Of a DNA stretch of 64,000 bases, positions 1-9,341 are shown piece after piece (position 1 is the first letter of the stretch; each line of letters starts with the position of its first letter). The stretch is taken from positions 434,001-498,000 of the forward strand of contig NZ_JAMXOF010000001.1 in the NCBI RefSeq assembly GCF_024055595.1, read 5' to 3'. The position numbers were made by a program, and so were the translations under genes. This DNA comes from Mucilaginibacter aurantiaciroseus (GTDB taxonomy: Bacteria > Bacteroidota > Bacteroidia > Sphingobacteriales > Sphingobacteriaceae). Under the pieces are notes generated by a model, which saw only the letters and a list, made by a program, of their open reading frames with translations, did not search any database and was not told where the DNA came from.

Positions 1-1207
1 TGGTTTGGCGGTAGTAAACCAATAGCTGGTATTCGTTCTCGGTTTCAAAATAATTGCCTTCTAATGCGATATCGTCGGGCTTGTTAGTGGCTTTGTTTAC
101 CCAAACGTATTGGTAATCGTATACGCCTTGTTTAAGCAGCAGATTGGTGTACCAGCGGCCTCTGCTATCAAAAGTAAGTTTGCTGCGGTCATCCAGCTTA
201 TAATCATTAAACTGGCCTGTAATATAAGGCGTGCCATCCTCCGGCGATTTATTGGCCGCCAGGTTAAAATACATGTGCGCGTAATCGGCATCTCGGCGGG
301 CATCGCTACCATCCTGGTTCAGGATAAAAAACTTGCCATCGATGTCATACAGCAAAGTGTAGTTAGGTAGGTTGCGGTTTGGGTCGCCCAGTAGCATAAC
401 GGTATTGGCGGTATCTTTATAGATCTTCGAAATGCGTTCCGAGTTTAGTTTAAGCGTACGTGTATCAAAATGCCTGAACTCGTTACGGCCCGCAAAGTCG
501 TTTATGTTAACATCGTTATAAACCAGTTGCGTACCGCGGATGTAAGTCGGTACATTGTTCATGATGCCTGTTTCGGGCCTTGCGTTCTGCATTAAAAATG
601 CACGGATATCGGTATTGGGATTTTGTACCGGTAGGCCGCCGTATTCAATGGTGAAATTTACCTTTTGGTTTGTACGCCTTGTGGCTACGTTGTTAGAGCT
701 GATGATAGTGGCACTTACCGAAACACGTTTGCCAACCACATAAAGCCTTCGGGTAAGGATCAGGTTATTAACGTCGCCATCCTCGTAAACCTTTAAAATA
801 TAATTACCCGATACTTTGGGGATGATGTTGCGGTTGGGGATCTTAACCTCGTAGTGGGTATATTTTTGAAACGTTGCTGAAGAATAGGTGTAATCGTTCA
901 TGCGGTCATCGGTAAAGCTTTCCAGGTATTCGGCAGGAGATAGGCGGGATGGGTTCCAGTTAGCTTCGCAATGCTGTATGGTGTAATTAAAAGTACGGCT
1001 GGAACCGCTCAGGTCATCAAAACCAAGGGTAACCGTTTCATTACCACCCAGGTCAATAGCCGGGAAGGATGCCGCTTTTTTTGAATTATAAAACTCAACG
1101 CTTTTTATCTCGTGCTTGTAAACGTTATTATCAAAAGGCGGGTTTTGTGCGAAGCAAGATAGGCTTGCGAACAGGCAAAAAACAATGGCGCAGAAACAAT
1201 TTTTCAT
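1..1207 (-). CDS. Type IX secretion system plug protein (DUF5103), 3' end outside window
   Basis: The reverse strand encodes an open frame that starts at an ATG at 1207 and runs off the left edge, giving about 402 residues without a stop. It opens with a secretion signal (MKNCFCAIVFCLFASLSCFA) followed by QNPPFDNNVY and beta-rich sequence such as NETVTLGFDDLSG, TFNYTIQHCEANWNPS and, near the edge, GVYDYQYVWVNK. This is the pattern of the DUF5103 family, now named T9SS plug proteins, which block the SprA translocon pore. Family members are about 400-430 residues, so only a short tail should be missing. Assignment rests on recognising the family pattern. It is transcribed away from the ABC-F gene terminator region and appears monocistronic here. 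Confidence 0.8.
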   Translation of the reverse strand, partial: MKNCFCAIVFCLFASLSCFAQNPPFDNNVYKHEIKSVEFYNSKKAASFPAIDLGGNETVTLGFDDLSGSSRTFNYTIQHCEANWNPSRLSPAEYLESFTDDRMNDYTYSSATFQKYTHYEVKIPNRNIIPKVSGNYILKVYEDGDVNNLILTRRLYVVGKRVSVSATIISSNNVATRRTNQKVNFTIEYGGLPVQNPNTDIRAFLMQNARPETGIMNNVPTYIRGTQLVYNDVNINDFAGRNEFRHFDTRTLKLNSERISKIYKDTANTVMLLGDPNRNLPNYTLLYDIDGKFFILNQDGSDARRDADYAHMYFNLAANKSPEDGTPYITGQFNDYKLDDRSKLTFDSRGRWYTNLLLKQGVYDYQYVWVNKATNKPDDIALEGNYFETENEYQLLVYYRQT

Positions 1208-1359
1208 TGATACAAGGTAGGAAAAACCCACGTTATGCCGAATTTATTTCAGGGTACGCCATTGTTGGTTACAACACCAAAAATGGCGTAGAAATTAGTA
1301 ACATGTCCTGTGGAATCCCGATCCGGTCGCCAGCGGATGGGATGGCGAAGGGGCCTAAC

Positions 1360-1388
1360 AAAAAAGGCAGCTGCTAAGCAACTGCCTC
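1360..1388 (-). terminator. Intrinsic terminator of the ABC-F gene
   Basis: On the reverse strand, GGCAGTTGC and GCAGCTGCC form a 9-bp stem with one T-G wobble and a 3-base loop (plus positions 1366-1374 and 1378-1386), followed by a run of T. It lies 21 bases beyond the stop of the ABC-F gene. Confidence 0.75.
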
Positions 1389-1408
1389 TAATAAATAAAG
1401 CTTTTATA

Positions 1409-3331
1409 TTAACCTTCTAATTCCATTATTTGCTCGGCAAGCGCTTCCCAGCGTGCCTGGTTTTCTCTAAGTTCAAGCTTTTTTAGCTGATGGCTATTAC
1501 TGATCTGTTTTAGTTTTTCGGCCTGGTTGTAGATGCTATTATCGGCCAGTTGGGTTTCTAATACTTTTACTTCTTTTTCAAGGCCTGCAATGTGCTCTTC
1601 CATTTTGGTCAGGTCCTGGTTAAGCTTTTTTAGCTGCTGCGTTTTGTTTTCGCTTTGCGGCTGTTTGGCAGGCTCAGGTTTTTTCTCTTCCTTTTTAGGC
1701 TGAGGGGCCGGTACTTCTACCTTAGGGTCAAGCTTGCGGTTAGCGTTCCAAACATCATACTCGGCATAAGTGCCCGGGTATTGTTTTATCTTTTGGTTTT
1801 CGATGAACCAGATCTTGTTGGCAACATTATCCAGAAAGTACCTATCGTGAGATACCACGATCACCGTACCCTCGTACTGTTGCAGCGCCTGGATCAATAT
1901 ATTTACCGACGCCATGTCCAGGTGGTTGGTAGGCTCATCCAGTACCAAAAAATTCGCATCCGCTGTAAGGGCTTTCGCCAACGCTACACGCGATTTTTCA
2001 CCACCCGATAGTACTTTTATCTTTTTAAATACATCATCACCCGTGAACAGGAACGAACCTAATATCGAGCGCAGCTCCGTATCGGTATGCTTTGGGGCGA
2101 ACGACTGCAGCTCCTGTAAAATCTGATGTTCTAAGTGCAGGCTCTCCAACTGATGCTGGGCAAAGAAGGTTTGCGAAACGTTATGGCCTGTAACGGCAGT
2201 ACCTGCATACTCTTTATCGGCACCGGCCACAATACGCAACAGGGTTGATTTGCCTTTACCGTTGGCACCTATCAGCGCTATTTTATCACCTTTTTCGATG
2301 ATGGCTTCGGCATCAGCTAAAATATCAATTGTAGGGTATTTTTTGGTAATATGCTCCAACGTAGATACGTGGCGGCCTGATTGCTTGCTGAAACGGAAGC
2401 TGAAGTTAACCTCAGGGTTATCATCATCCACATCATCCACTCGCTCCAGTTTATCAAGCATTTTGATACGCGATTGCGCCATTTTTGCCTTTGATGCCTT
2501 CGCACGGAAACGCTCTATCAAACGCTCTTCCTGTTTTATTTTTGATTGCTGGTTCTTGAACTCGCCACGCTGAATTTCGGCACGCTGTGCCTTTTCTTCC
2601 AGGTAAAAAGTATAATTACCGGCATAAACGTTCAGTTTACCCTTGCGCGATTCCACCGTGCGGTTAATAACCTTATCTAAAAACCACCTATCGTGAGATA
2701 CGATGATGATAGCGCCGTTAAAGGCTTTCAGGTAATCTTCCAGCCATTGTATCGACGGTAAGTCAAGGTGGTTGGTAGGCTCATCCAGTAAGAGGATATC
2801 CGGCGCCTGTAAAAGGATCTTGGCAAGCATTACGCGCATCCGCCAGCCCCCTGAGAAAGTGCTTAACTTGCGCTCACATTCAGCTTCAGTGAAACCCAAA
2901 CCCGCTAAAATTTCGTGTGCTTTATACTCGATGTTGTAACCGTCAAGCAGTTCAAACTCGTGTTGTTTATCGCTAAGCTTGTGTAACAGGTCCTCGCTGT
3001 AATCTGTTTCCAGTTTTTTAAGCAGCACCTCTATCTCGTCGTGCAGTTGGTTTTGGCGCTCAAAGGCTTCCATGGCAACGTGTACGATGTTTTTGTCGGA
3101 TGAGTACGATAGCAAATCCTGGTTAAGGTAACCCATGGTGAGGTCTTTCGCCATAGAAATGGTACCCGATGTAGGCTTGTAATCGCCCACAATGATTTTT
3201 AACAGCGTGGTTTTACCCGTGCCGTTAGCACCTATAAGGCCAATTTTCTCTCCCGGTTTAATGTGCCAGTTGGCTTCATCATATAGGGCGCGCGCACCAA
3301 TCTCGAACGTAAGGTCATTTATAGCTATCAT
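1409..3331 (-). CDS. ABC-F family ATP-binding protein (Uup/Ettis type)
   Basis: 640 residues with two fused ABC ATPase domains and no membrane segments, the ABC-F architecture of cytosolic ribosome-associated ATPases. Domain 1 has Walker A GANGTGKT (34-41), signature FSGGWRMR (159-166) and Walker B with LLLDEPTNHLD (180-190). A charged linker runs roughly 230-320. Domain 2 has Walker A GANGKGKS (355-362), LSGGEKSR (441-448) and FLVLDEPTNHLD (461-472). The C-terminus is lysine/glutamate-rich and coiled-coil-like, as in Uup. The family acts on stalled translating ribosomes and some members give antibiotic protection; the subgroup cannot be fixed from sequence reading alone. The start is ATG 3331, only 7 bases from a TATCTTTG box. 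Confidence 0.93.
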   Translation of the reverse strand: MIAINDLTFEIGARALYDEANWHIKPGEKIGLIGANGTGKTTLLKIIVGDYKPTSGTISMAKDLTMGYLNQDLLSYSSDKNIVHVAMEAFERQNQLHDEIEVLLKKLETDYSEDLLHKLSDKQHEFELLDGYNIEYKAHEILAGLGFTEAECERKLSTFSGGWRMRVMLAKILLQAPDILLLDEPTNHLDLPSIQWLEDYLKAFNGAIIIVSHDRWFLDKVINRTVESRKGKLNVYAGNYTFYLEEKAQRAEIQRGEFKNQQSKIKQEERLIERFRAKASKAKMAQSRIKMLDKLERVDDVDDDNPEVNFSFRFSKQSGRHVSTLEHITKKYPTIDILADAEAIIEKGDKIALIGANGKGKSTLLRIVAGADKEYAGTAVTGHNVSQTFFAQHQLESLHLEHQILQELQSFAPKHTDTELRSILGSFLFTGDDVFKKIKVLSGGEKSRVALAKALTADANFLVLDEPTNHLDMASVNILIQALQQYEGTVIVVSHDRYFLDNVANKIWFIENQKIKQYPGTYAEYDVWNANRKLDPKVEVPAPQPKKEEKKPEPAKQPQSENKTQQLKKLNQDLTKMEEHIAGLEKEVKVLETQLADNSIYNQAEKLKQISNSHQLKKLELRENQARWEALAEQIMELEG

Positions 3332-3338
3332 TTCGGCG

Positions 3339-3369
3339 CAAAGATACGCTTTTGAGTCGAAGCCTCAAA
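3339..3369 (-). promoter_or_regulatory. Promoter of the ABC-F gene
   Basis: On the reverse strand, TTTG (plus 3366-3369) is followed after 19 bases by TATCTTTG (plus 3339-3346). This matches the Bacteroidota housekeeping consensus TTTG-N17-23-TAnnTTTG. The minus-7 box ends 7 bases before the ATG, so the 5' leader would be nearly absent. Confidence 0.65.
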
Positions 3370-3453
3370 AGCGAGATCAGAGATAAATGATAGATAAGCG
3401 TTTGTGACGTTATTATGCCAATTACAAATCGCTGATCACCAACCAGCTAATCA

Positions 3454-4221
3454 CTAACCCTTTACCGTTTCCATCCATCCCTGTGCCATTAGTTTTGCAC
3501 CGGCAAGGCTTGGGTGCACGCCATCAAGCGTCCAGTAGGTGGCGGGGGCTTGTTTTAAAGCGTTGTTAAATATGGTTTGGTAAGGTATAAAAGGGGCGTC
3601 GTATTGCGATGCGATGTCGCGCGCGGCCTTGCAAAACAAGTCAAACGTTGGGTACCAGCGGGCATCTACAGACTTGGTACCTATCATGGCAAACGGTTCG
3701 CCAATAATGAGTTTGATACCCGGGAGTGCAGCTTTGGTACGGTCGATGAGTTTCCGGTAATCGGTAATGTAAGTTTCGATAGTGCCGGTATAGCCGCCGC
3801 CAAGCGTATGCCAAAAATCGTTCACGCCAATGTGGATGCTTAATACGGTTGGTTTTAGGGCAAGGGTATCGGCATCCCACCTGTCGGCAAGTTGAAATAC
3901 TTTGTTGCCGCTCACGCCCTTATTGTAGATCTGTAAGTTTTTGGCCGCGTGTTTTTCCAATAATTCGGCAGCGGTAAGCAAAACGTAACTGTTACCCAGC
4001 GAACTATTGTCGTTCGCTATGGTTTTATTATGGTCGCGCCCCCAGTCGGTAATCGAGTCGCCCTGGAAAAGTATCACATCGTTATTGTTTAGCCGCACCC
4101 TTTTGCTGCCAAAGCTTTTTGCAGAAGCAGATACAATTTGAGGGATGCTAATAGCAGCGGCAGTGCCCAAAGCGGTGTTTTTTATAAAACTCCGACGGGA
4201 GTTTTGATCGTTGTTTTTCAT
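3454..4221 (-). CDS. Tat-exported SGNH/GDSL hydrolase family protein
   Basis: 255 residues. The N-terminus has a twin-arginine motif (SRRSFIK, residues 8-14) followed by an alanine-rich hydrophobic stretch, so export through Tat is likely. Block I of the SGNH fold is FQGDSITDWG with the nucleophile serine at about 56. A central IGVNDFW block and a C-terminal DGVHPS supply the catalytic Asp and His. Enzymes of this family are esterases, carbohydrate acetylesterases or lipases; the substrate cannot be told. It is a single gene, convergent with none and divergent from pyrD. Confidence 0.88.
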   Translation of the reverse strand: MKNNDQNSRRSFIKNTALGTAAAISIPQIVSASAKSFGSKRVRLNNNDVILFQGDSITDWGRDHNKTIANDNSSLGNSYVLLTAAELLEKHAAKNLQIYNKGVSGNKVFQLADRWDADTLALKPTVLSIHIGVNDFWHTLGGGYTGTIETYITDYRKLIDRTKAALPGIKLIIGEPFAMIGTKSVDARWYPTFDLFCKAARDIASQYDAPFIPYQTIFNNALKQAPATYWTLDGVHPSLAGAKLMAQGWMETVKG

Positions 4222-4314
4222 TTGACATGTTTAAATATCCGTCTTAATAACGGTTAATTGGTGCTGTTAAAATACAATATTTTAAACTATGTTAAACCTT
4301 TTTGTTAAAATCGG

Positions 4315-4322
4315 TAAATTTG
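4315..4322 (+). promoter_or_regulatory. Minus-7 box of pyrD
   Basis: TAAATTTG matches TAnnTTTG exactly and ends 4 bases before the pyrD ATG at 4327. A clear minus-33 TTG at the usual distance was not seen, so this is a one-box call. Confidence 0.5.
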
Positions 4323-4326
4323 CGGC

Positions 4327-5367
4327 ATGTATCAATTGCTTAAGCCCCTGCTGTTTTGGTTCGATCCCGAGAATGTGCATTATTTTGTAACGCGAAACCT
4401 CAGGCGTTTTAGCCGTTTCCCGGGTGGCGCAGCGTTAAGCAAAGCCCTTTGGGGTAGTGATGATATGCGATTGGAACGTGAAGTTTTTGGCCTAAAATTT
4501 AAAAACCCCGTAGGCCTTGCGGCAGGTTTTGATAAAAATGCCGAGCTGATCAGCGAAATGGGCAACTTGGGTTTCGGTTTTGTGGAGGTTGGCACGGTTA
4601 CGCCATTGCCGCAAGCCGGTAACGATAAGCCTCGTATGTTTCGCCTGCCCGAGGATGAGGCGCTGATAAACCGTATGGGGTTTAATAACCATGGTGTTGA
4701 TGTAGCTGCCGAACGCATTGCTGCTTATCGCAAAAACCTTAAACCGGGGCAGCAAGCATTAATTGTAGGAGGTAACATCGGTAAAAATAAAGTAACACCT
4801 AACGAGGATGCCGTAAGCGATTACATCAAGTGCTTCGACAGGCTTTTTGATGTGGTAGATTATTTTGTGGTGAATGTAAGTTCGCCAAATACCCCCGGCT
4901 TGCGCGAGTTGCAGGAAAAGGGGCCGCTGATGCATATTTTAAACACGCTGCAGCAACGCAATAGTAAGAATGGTATAAGCAGGCCTATTTTATTAAAGAT
5001 AGCGCCAGACCTCAGTAACGAGCAGTTAGATGATATTGCAGATATTGTAAAACAAACCGGCATAGCGGGCATTATAGCTACTAACACCACCATTAGCCGC
5101 GAGGGTTTAACATCCAGGCATAAAGGCGAAACAGGCGGGTTAAGTGGCGTGCCCTTAACCAAGCGCTCAACTGAAGTTATCAGGTATCTGTATAAGAGAT
5201 CAAGTGGTTCGTTCCCCATCATTGGGGTGGGGGGAATCCACTCTGCTGAGGATGCAATGGATAAAATTGCCGCAGGTGCATTATTAGTGCAGCTATATAC
5301 CGGCTTTATTTACGAAGGGCCGGCTTTAATTGGAAGAATAAATAAGGAAATATTGAATAAGAAGTAA
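4327..5367 (+). CDS. pyrD: Dihydroorotate dehydrogenase, quinone-dependent (class 2)
   Basis: 346 residues, the usual length of membrane-associated class 2 DHODH, which oxidises dihydroorotate to orotate with quinone in pyrimidine synthesis. The N-terminal helix region ([20 protein letters not shown]) is the quinone/membrane segment. FMN-barrel motifs include [31 protein letters not shown], the catalytic-serine loop [11 protein letters not shown], and GVGGI near the C-terminus. The stop overlaps the next start by one base (TAATG), indicating translational coupling with the small downstream gene. Confidence 0.97.
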   Translation: MYQLLKPLLFWFDPENVHYFVTRNLRRFSRFPGGAALSKALWGSDDMRLEREVFGLKFKNPVGLAAGFDKNAELISEMGNLGFGFVEVGTVTPLPQAGNDKPRMFRLPEDEALINRMGFNNHGVDVAAERIAAYRKNLKPGQQALIVGGNIGKNKVTPNEDAVSDYIKCFDRLFDVVDYFVVNVSSPNTPGLRELQEKGPLMHILNTLQQRNSKNGISRPILLKIAPDLSNEQLDDIADIVKQTGIAGIIATNTTISREGLTSRHKGETGGLSGVPLTKRSTEVIRYLYKRSSGSFPIIGVGGIHSAEDAMDKIAAGALLVQLYTGFIYEGPALIGRINKEILNKK

Positions 5368-5717
5368 TGAGCGCAGAAGAATCGTTAAAGAAGGTTTGTA
5401 AAGCCTTGAAAATTGAATTTGACCCGGGCGATATGCAGGATTGGGGAATTGTAAATTCGGACCCGACGAGGGTGGCCGAGTTTATTAAGTATTACAAAAG
5501 TGTTGACCTGGACGAGGAAACTAAATTCCACGTGTTTGAATTGGTTGTTGCATCTTACAACGATGCCATTTTAGGCCGTTTAGCTAAAGGACAGGCCAAG
5601 GCCGATTTTTTGGAACTGGTTAAGGAGTCGCACAGCGTACCGGGGCTAAAAATTGTGCGCGATTATTGGAAAGAGATCTATAATAAGGAGAATTTCCCGG
5701 TTGGGAAGCTGTTGTAA
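5367..5717 (+). CDS. Conserved hypothetical protein, coupled to pyrD
   Basis: 116 residues, starting on the last base of the pyrD stop codon. No signal peptide or membrane segment is visible. The sequence is helical and acidic (VDLDEETKFHVFELVVASYNDAILGRLAKGQ), with no motif I can assign. The 1-base overlap makes it co-translated with pyrD. A link with pyrimidine synthesis is only positional inference. A strong hairpin terminator follows 20-50 bases after its stop. Confidence 0.8.
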   Translation: MSAEESLKKVCKALKIEFDPGDMQDWGIVNSDPTRVAEFIKYYKSVDLDEETKFHVFELVVASYNDAILGRLAKGQAKADFLELVKESHSVPGLKIVRDYWKEIYNKENFPVGKLL

Positions 5718-5735
5718 AGCGAATTACATAAGCAC

Positions 5736-5769
5736 AAAAAAGGCGTACCGGTTGTTGGTACGCCTTTTT
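5736..5769. terminator. Bidirectional intrinsic terminator
   Basis: GGCGTACC (5742-5749) and GGTACGCC (5757-5764) form a perfect 8-bp stem, flanked by A5 on the left and T5 on the right. It lies between the convergent pyrD operon and the small basic protein gene and can serve both strands. Confidence 0.85.
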
Positions 5770-5790
5770 AATTTCTTAAAAAAGAAAGAA

Positions 5791-5967
5791 TTAGTTGCTT
5801 GCAGCAGCTTTGGCCAAAACCGCGTTGTTTTTATCAATTTGGTTGCCTTTTTTTTGTGCAGAACGATCACCTAACTCAATGTTAGTAGCTAATTTCAAAA
5901 ACTGAACTTCTAAACGTGAAGTAGTTTTGTTCCTTCTATCTTTTCTTTTTAAACGAGTAACGCCCAT
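5791..5967 (-). CDS. Small basic conserved protein (58 aa)
   Basis: A 58-residue frame from ATG 5967 to TAA 5791. It begins MGVTRLKRKDRRNKTTSRLE, continues VQFLKLATNIELGDRS and ends in an alanine-rich AKAAASN. It is strongly basic at the N-terminus, which suggests nucleic-acid binding. It is tucked between a terminator and the tRNA-Cys gene on the same strand and could be transcribed with it. I recall similar short proteins in Sphingobacteriaceae but cannot name a function. Confidence 0.7.
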   Translation of the reverse strand: MGVTRLKRKDRRNKTTSRLEVQFLKLATNIELGDRSAQKKGNQIDKNNAVLAKAAASN

Positions 5968-5997
5968 GACTTTTTATTTTAAATGTTTTTAACCTTG

Positions 5998-6068
5998 AGG
6001 TCGGGAGCGGATTCGAACCGCTGTAGGAGGTTTTGCAGACCTCTGCCTAGCCACTCGGCCACCCGACC
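5998..6068 (-). tRNA. tRNA-Cys (GCA anticodon)
   Basis: On the reverse strand GGTCGGG pairs with CCCGACC to form the acceptor stem. The anticodon arm is GAGGT-CTGCAAA-ACCTC with anticodon GCA, and the T-arm contains GGTTCGAATCC. Length is 71 nt, typical for tRNA-Cys. The CCA end is not encoded. Confidence 0.96.
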
Positions 6069-6115
6069 AATTTTAAGGATTGCAAAAATAGTAATTATTT
6101 GTTGTCAATCAATTT

Positions 6116-6865
6116 TTATTTAAACGATTTTGCAGCAAGTTGTGAACAGCATATGGCTGTAGCTATCGCCACGTTCAACGATTCGGCCTTGCCAATACGC
6201 GGAATAGTGATGGCTTTATTCACTAATGCCTGTATATCAGGCCTAATTCCGTTACCTTCGTTGCCCATCACCAGTAAACCTTCGGTGCCAAAATTTGTGG
6301 AATAAATATTATCGCCATTTAATAAAGTTCCAAAAACAGGCAGCTTCGCGGCCGAAATGAGGCCCGCTAAATTAGTATAACTAACGTTTACGCGTGCCAA
6401 TGAGCCCATGGTAGCCTGCACAACCTTGGGGTTGTAGGCGTCAACCGTATCTTCCGAACAGATTATATTGCTGATGCCGAACCAATCGGCCGTGCGGATG
6501 ATGGTACCCATGTTACCCGGATCTTGCAAGCCATCTAATACCAAACTAAACTTATTTTTTAGCGTTGTGTAGTTTAAACCGCCCCATTGCGGTATATTAA
6601 CCGTGGCAATTGCATCGGCAGGATTTTTTAGGGCGCTTATTTTTTGCAGGTCGATTAAAGAAATCTCCTGAAAGTTTATTTTTTGGGATAATTTAAGCAA
6701 TTTTGGGGCCGTATCAGGCGTATGATATATGGTGTGGACCTGGTAATCAGAATCAATAAATTCGGTTATCGATTTATAACCCTCCACCATAAATAAACCA
6801 TGTTCCGTGCGAAACTTTTTATGTTGTAAGGACGTTAGTAAACTTATCTGTGATTTTGAAAGCAT
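6116..6865 (-). CDS. TrmH/SpoU family RNA methyltransferase
   Basis: 249 residues from ATG 6865; an upstream in-frame TTG at 6895 would add 10 residues of low-quality sequence. The N-terminal part is an RNA-binding substrate domain (FRTEHGLFMVEGYKSI). The C-terminal SPOUT knot carries FSLVLDGLQDPGNMGTIIRT, VMGNEGNGIRPD and SLNVAIATAI, the three motifs of AdoMet-dependent 2'-O-ribose methyltransferases. The target (rRNA or tRNA) is unknown. Its start region overlaps the start region of the divergent TamL gene. Confidence 0.93.
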   Translation of the reverse strand: MLSKSQISLLTSLQHKKFRTEHGLFMVEGYKSITEFIDSDYQVHTIYHTPDTAPKLLKLSQKINFQEISLIDLQKISALKNPADAIATVNIPQWGGLNYTTLKNKFSLVLDGLQDPGNMGTIIRTADWFGISNIICSEDTVDAYNPKVVQATMGSLARVNVSYTNLAGLISAAKLPVFGTLLNGDNIYSTNFGTEGLLVMGNEGNGIRPDIQALVNKAITIPRIGKAESLNVAIATAICCSQLAAKSFK

Positions 6866-9249
6866 ATCATATACCCGGAAATTTCCGTCTTGCAATATTA
6901 AGTATTTTGATGGTTATTATAGGCGCCGGCTGTAGTGTTACACGCGGGCTAAAAGATAACCAGGTCATTGTGCGTAAAGTTACTATTAAAGGTATTGATA
7001 AAGAATTTTCTGAAGCTGCCATTAACTACGTTGATAAAGAGCAGCAACCCAATAACTGGCTTAACCTGCAGTTTTATTACCTGTTTAGCAACAAAGGCAA
7101 ACGTAAAATAGGCGAGGCACCCGCCTTGCTGGATAGTAATCTTGTTGAGTTTTCGCGCCTCCAGATTCAAAAGTATTTAGTTAACAAAGGCTATTTGAAG
7201 GCCAAAGTGGCCGATTCCATTGTGGTAAAAAAGAGTAAAGCCCAGCTGTACTTTACCGCTACACAAGGCCCGCTGTTTAAGATCCGCAATTCTAAAGATA
7301 GTATTTACGATGCTAAGGTGAGGCAGCTTTACCGCGATACCCGTAAACAATATTCGCATGTGAACACAGGCAGCCGGTATGATACCGATAGTTTGGCTTA
7401 CGACCGCGACCAGTTTTACCAGGTGATGAAGCGGAACGGTTACTATGATTTTTATCGCCAGTACATCAGCTATACGCCCGATTCGAGCTACAAAAAAAGC
7501 GTGGTAGACCTGGTAATGATCATCGATAACCCGGCAGATAAAAAGGAGCACCCTATTTATACTATCAACAACACCTTAATTACCATTGCCCGCAGTAATG
7601 GCCGCATGACGGGTAAAGCCGATACCATCCAGGTAGATTCGCAGTTTAGGTTTGTTGATTACTCGGGCAGGTTTAAACCCCGTACGGTTATTGATTACAC
7701 CTTTCAAAAAAAAGGGGAGATCTACAATCTTGATAAGCAAACACTGACCACCGCCCGCCTGTCTGAGTTAAATGTGTTCCGTAATGTGCCCAACCCCACG
7801 TATGAGAAACTGCCGGATAGTACCAACCGTTTAAATTCTAAGATCGATATTGTACCCTTAAAACAAATGACAGACCGTTTAGAGGCCGAGTTTTTGTTTA
7901 ACCAGGGGCGTTTTGGATATAACCTGGGCAACACCTTTACCAACCGTAACATATTTAAGCAGGCTGCTATTTTGCAGGTAAAATTAAACTGGAGTATTTT
8001 ATTTGATAATGGAAACTCATCGGTTAACCAGGGCATCCAAAACCAGGATTTTAGGGCAGGCGTGAATTTGATCTACCCGAGGCTTTTATTGCCGTTCCGG
8101 TTCCCAAATTTGGCGAAATTTGGCATTCCACATACTACATTTTCTACCAATTTTCAGCTGTTTTACCAAAAAGGACTGGTTGAGCGCCGAAGCTTTATCA
8201 ACTCCATCACTTACGACTTTTTTGAGACCGCCCGCAAGCAACATTCAGTAACACCGCTAAGTATTGAGTTCTCCAGCGGTACTATCGACCCTATTGCCAA
8301 AGCCGAGTTGCTGAAGCAGAACCGGTTTTCATACGTGTACCTGATAGGGCGCACCACGTTTACTACAAGCAGCCAGTACACCTTCCAGTACAACGCGCAG
8401 GAATTAAACTCTTATAAAAACTTTATCTATTTCCGCGGGGGGGTAGAGATCGGCGGTAATATACTTAGCCTGTTAAGTAATGCTGCAAACACACCAAGAG
8501 ATTCCCTTGGGCAGCGTACCGTATTTGGTTATGCCTTTACGCAATATGTAAAAACCGAGATAGATTACCGCTGGTACCGCAGTTTGGGTGGCGAAAAACA
8601 ATTCATCTTTCGTTTTAACCCCGGGATAGGTATACCTTACGGAAATAGCAGGCAGTTAGTGTTCGAGAAGAATTTTTACACCGGTGGTGCAAACGATATC
8701 CGTGCCTGGTTGCCACGTACTTTAGGCCCCGGCCAGTTTAACCGTGAAAGCTATGGCGTTAGCGGCGGTGCCGATACCGCGCGTGCCCGCCTAAAATATC
8801 TTGATCAATTTGGAGAGATAAAGATTGTGGCTAACGCCGAGTATCGCTTTAAACTTGCCGACAATTTTTTTGGAACTAAGCTTAAAGGAGCATTTTTTGT
8901 AGATGCCGGTAACGTTTGGCGCCTGCATAAACAGGTAGAAAACCCCAATGGGGAGTTTAGGTTCAACAATCTTTGGAACTCTACTGCAATTGGTATTGGT
9001 ACGGGTTTAAGGTTCGATCTGGCCTTCTTCATCTTCCGCCTGGATGCGGCCTTTAAGTTTAAAGACCCTCAGTTTAACGGGTCTGATCAATGGGTATTTA
9101 TCAAACACTTTAACGAAGTTTTTCGAAACGGAAGTTTTAAAGAATCCTATCTAAGGAACAACAAAACAGGTGTTGACACAAACGGCAAAATTGTTGGTGA
9201 TGGTTATAGCTTTATGCAGCTGAACTTTGGTATAGGGTTGCCGTTTTAA
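6850..9249 (+). CDS. tamL: Translocation and assembly module lipoprotein TamL (Omp85 family)
   Basis: Up to 799 residues. The start is GTG 6850 or TTG 6856; the first ATG (6910) would leave only six residues before the lipobox, so an upstream start is needed for the signal FRLAILSILMVIIGAGC. The lipid-bearing cysteine lies in IGAGC. Then come POTRA-like repeats (GLKDNQVIVRKVTIKG and following) and a 16-strand Omp85 barrel that ends in phenylalanine (FGIGLPF). Known role: with TamB, TamL helps assemble outer-membrane proteins or lipids in Bacteroidota. TamB is not in this window. The initiation region lies inside the coding start of the divergent methyltransferase. Confidence 0.9.
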   Translation: MILKAYHIPGNFRLAILSILMVIIGAGCSVTRGLKDNQVIVRKVTIKGIDKEFSEAAINYVDKEQQPNNWLNLQFYYLFSNKGKRKIGEAPALLDSNLVEFSRLQIQKYLVNKGYLKAKVADSIVVKKSKAQLYFTATQGPLFKIRNSKDSIYDAKVRQLYRDTRKQYSHVNTGSRYDTDSLAYDRDQFYQVMKRNGYYDFYRQYISYTPDSSYKKSVVDLVMIIDNPADKKEHPIYTINNTLITIARSNGRMTGKADTIQVDSQFRFVDYSGRFKPRTVIDYTFQKKGEIYNLDKQTLTTARLSELNVFRNVPNPTYEKLPDSTNRLNSKIDIVPLKQMTDRLEAEFLFNQGRFGYNLGNTFTNRNIFKQAAILQVKLNWSILFDNGNSSVNQGIQNQDFRAGVNLIYPRLLLPFRFPNLAKFGIPHTTFSTNFQLFYQKGLVERRSFINSITYDFFETARKQHSVTPLSIEFSSGTIDPIAKAELLKQNRFSYVYLIGRTTFTTSSQYTFQYNAQELNSYKNFIYFRGGVEIGGNILSLLSNAANTPRDSLGQRTVFGYAFTQYVKTEIDYRWYRSLGGEKQFIFRFNPGIGIPYGNSRQLVFEKNFYTGGANDIRAWLPRTLGPGQFNRESYGVSGGADTARARLKYLDQFGEIKIVANAEYRFKLADNFFGTKLKGAFFVDAGNVWRLHKQVENPNGEFRFNNLWNSTAIGIGTGLRFDLAFFIFRLDAAFKFKDPQFNGSDQWVFIKHFNEVFRNGSFKESYLRNNKTGVDTNGKIVGDGYSFMQLNFGIGLPF

Positions 9250-9341
9250 GCGCTTCGCTTTAGTGATTAAAAAATGGTGATTAAAGATTAGGTTGAAACT
9301 TAAAAAATATAAGTTAATAAAGCATTTCCCTTTAATCTCTG

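Noticed and set aside
1069-1377. 102-residue forward frame
   Set aside because: It runs antisense through the start of the T9SS plug gene and the following terminator; the composition is not protein-like.
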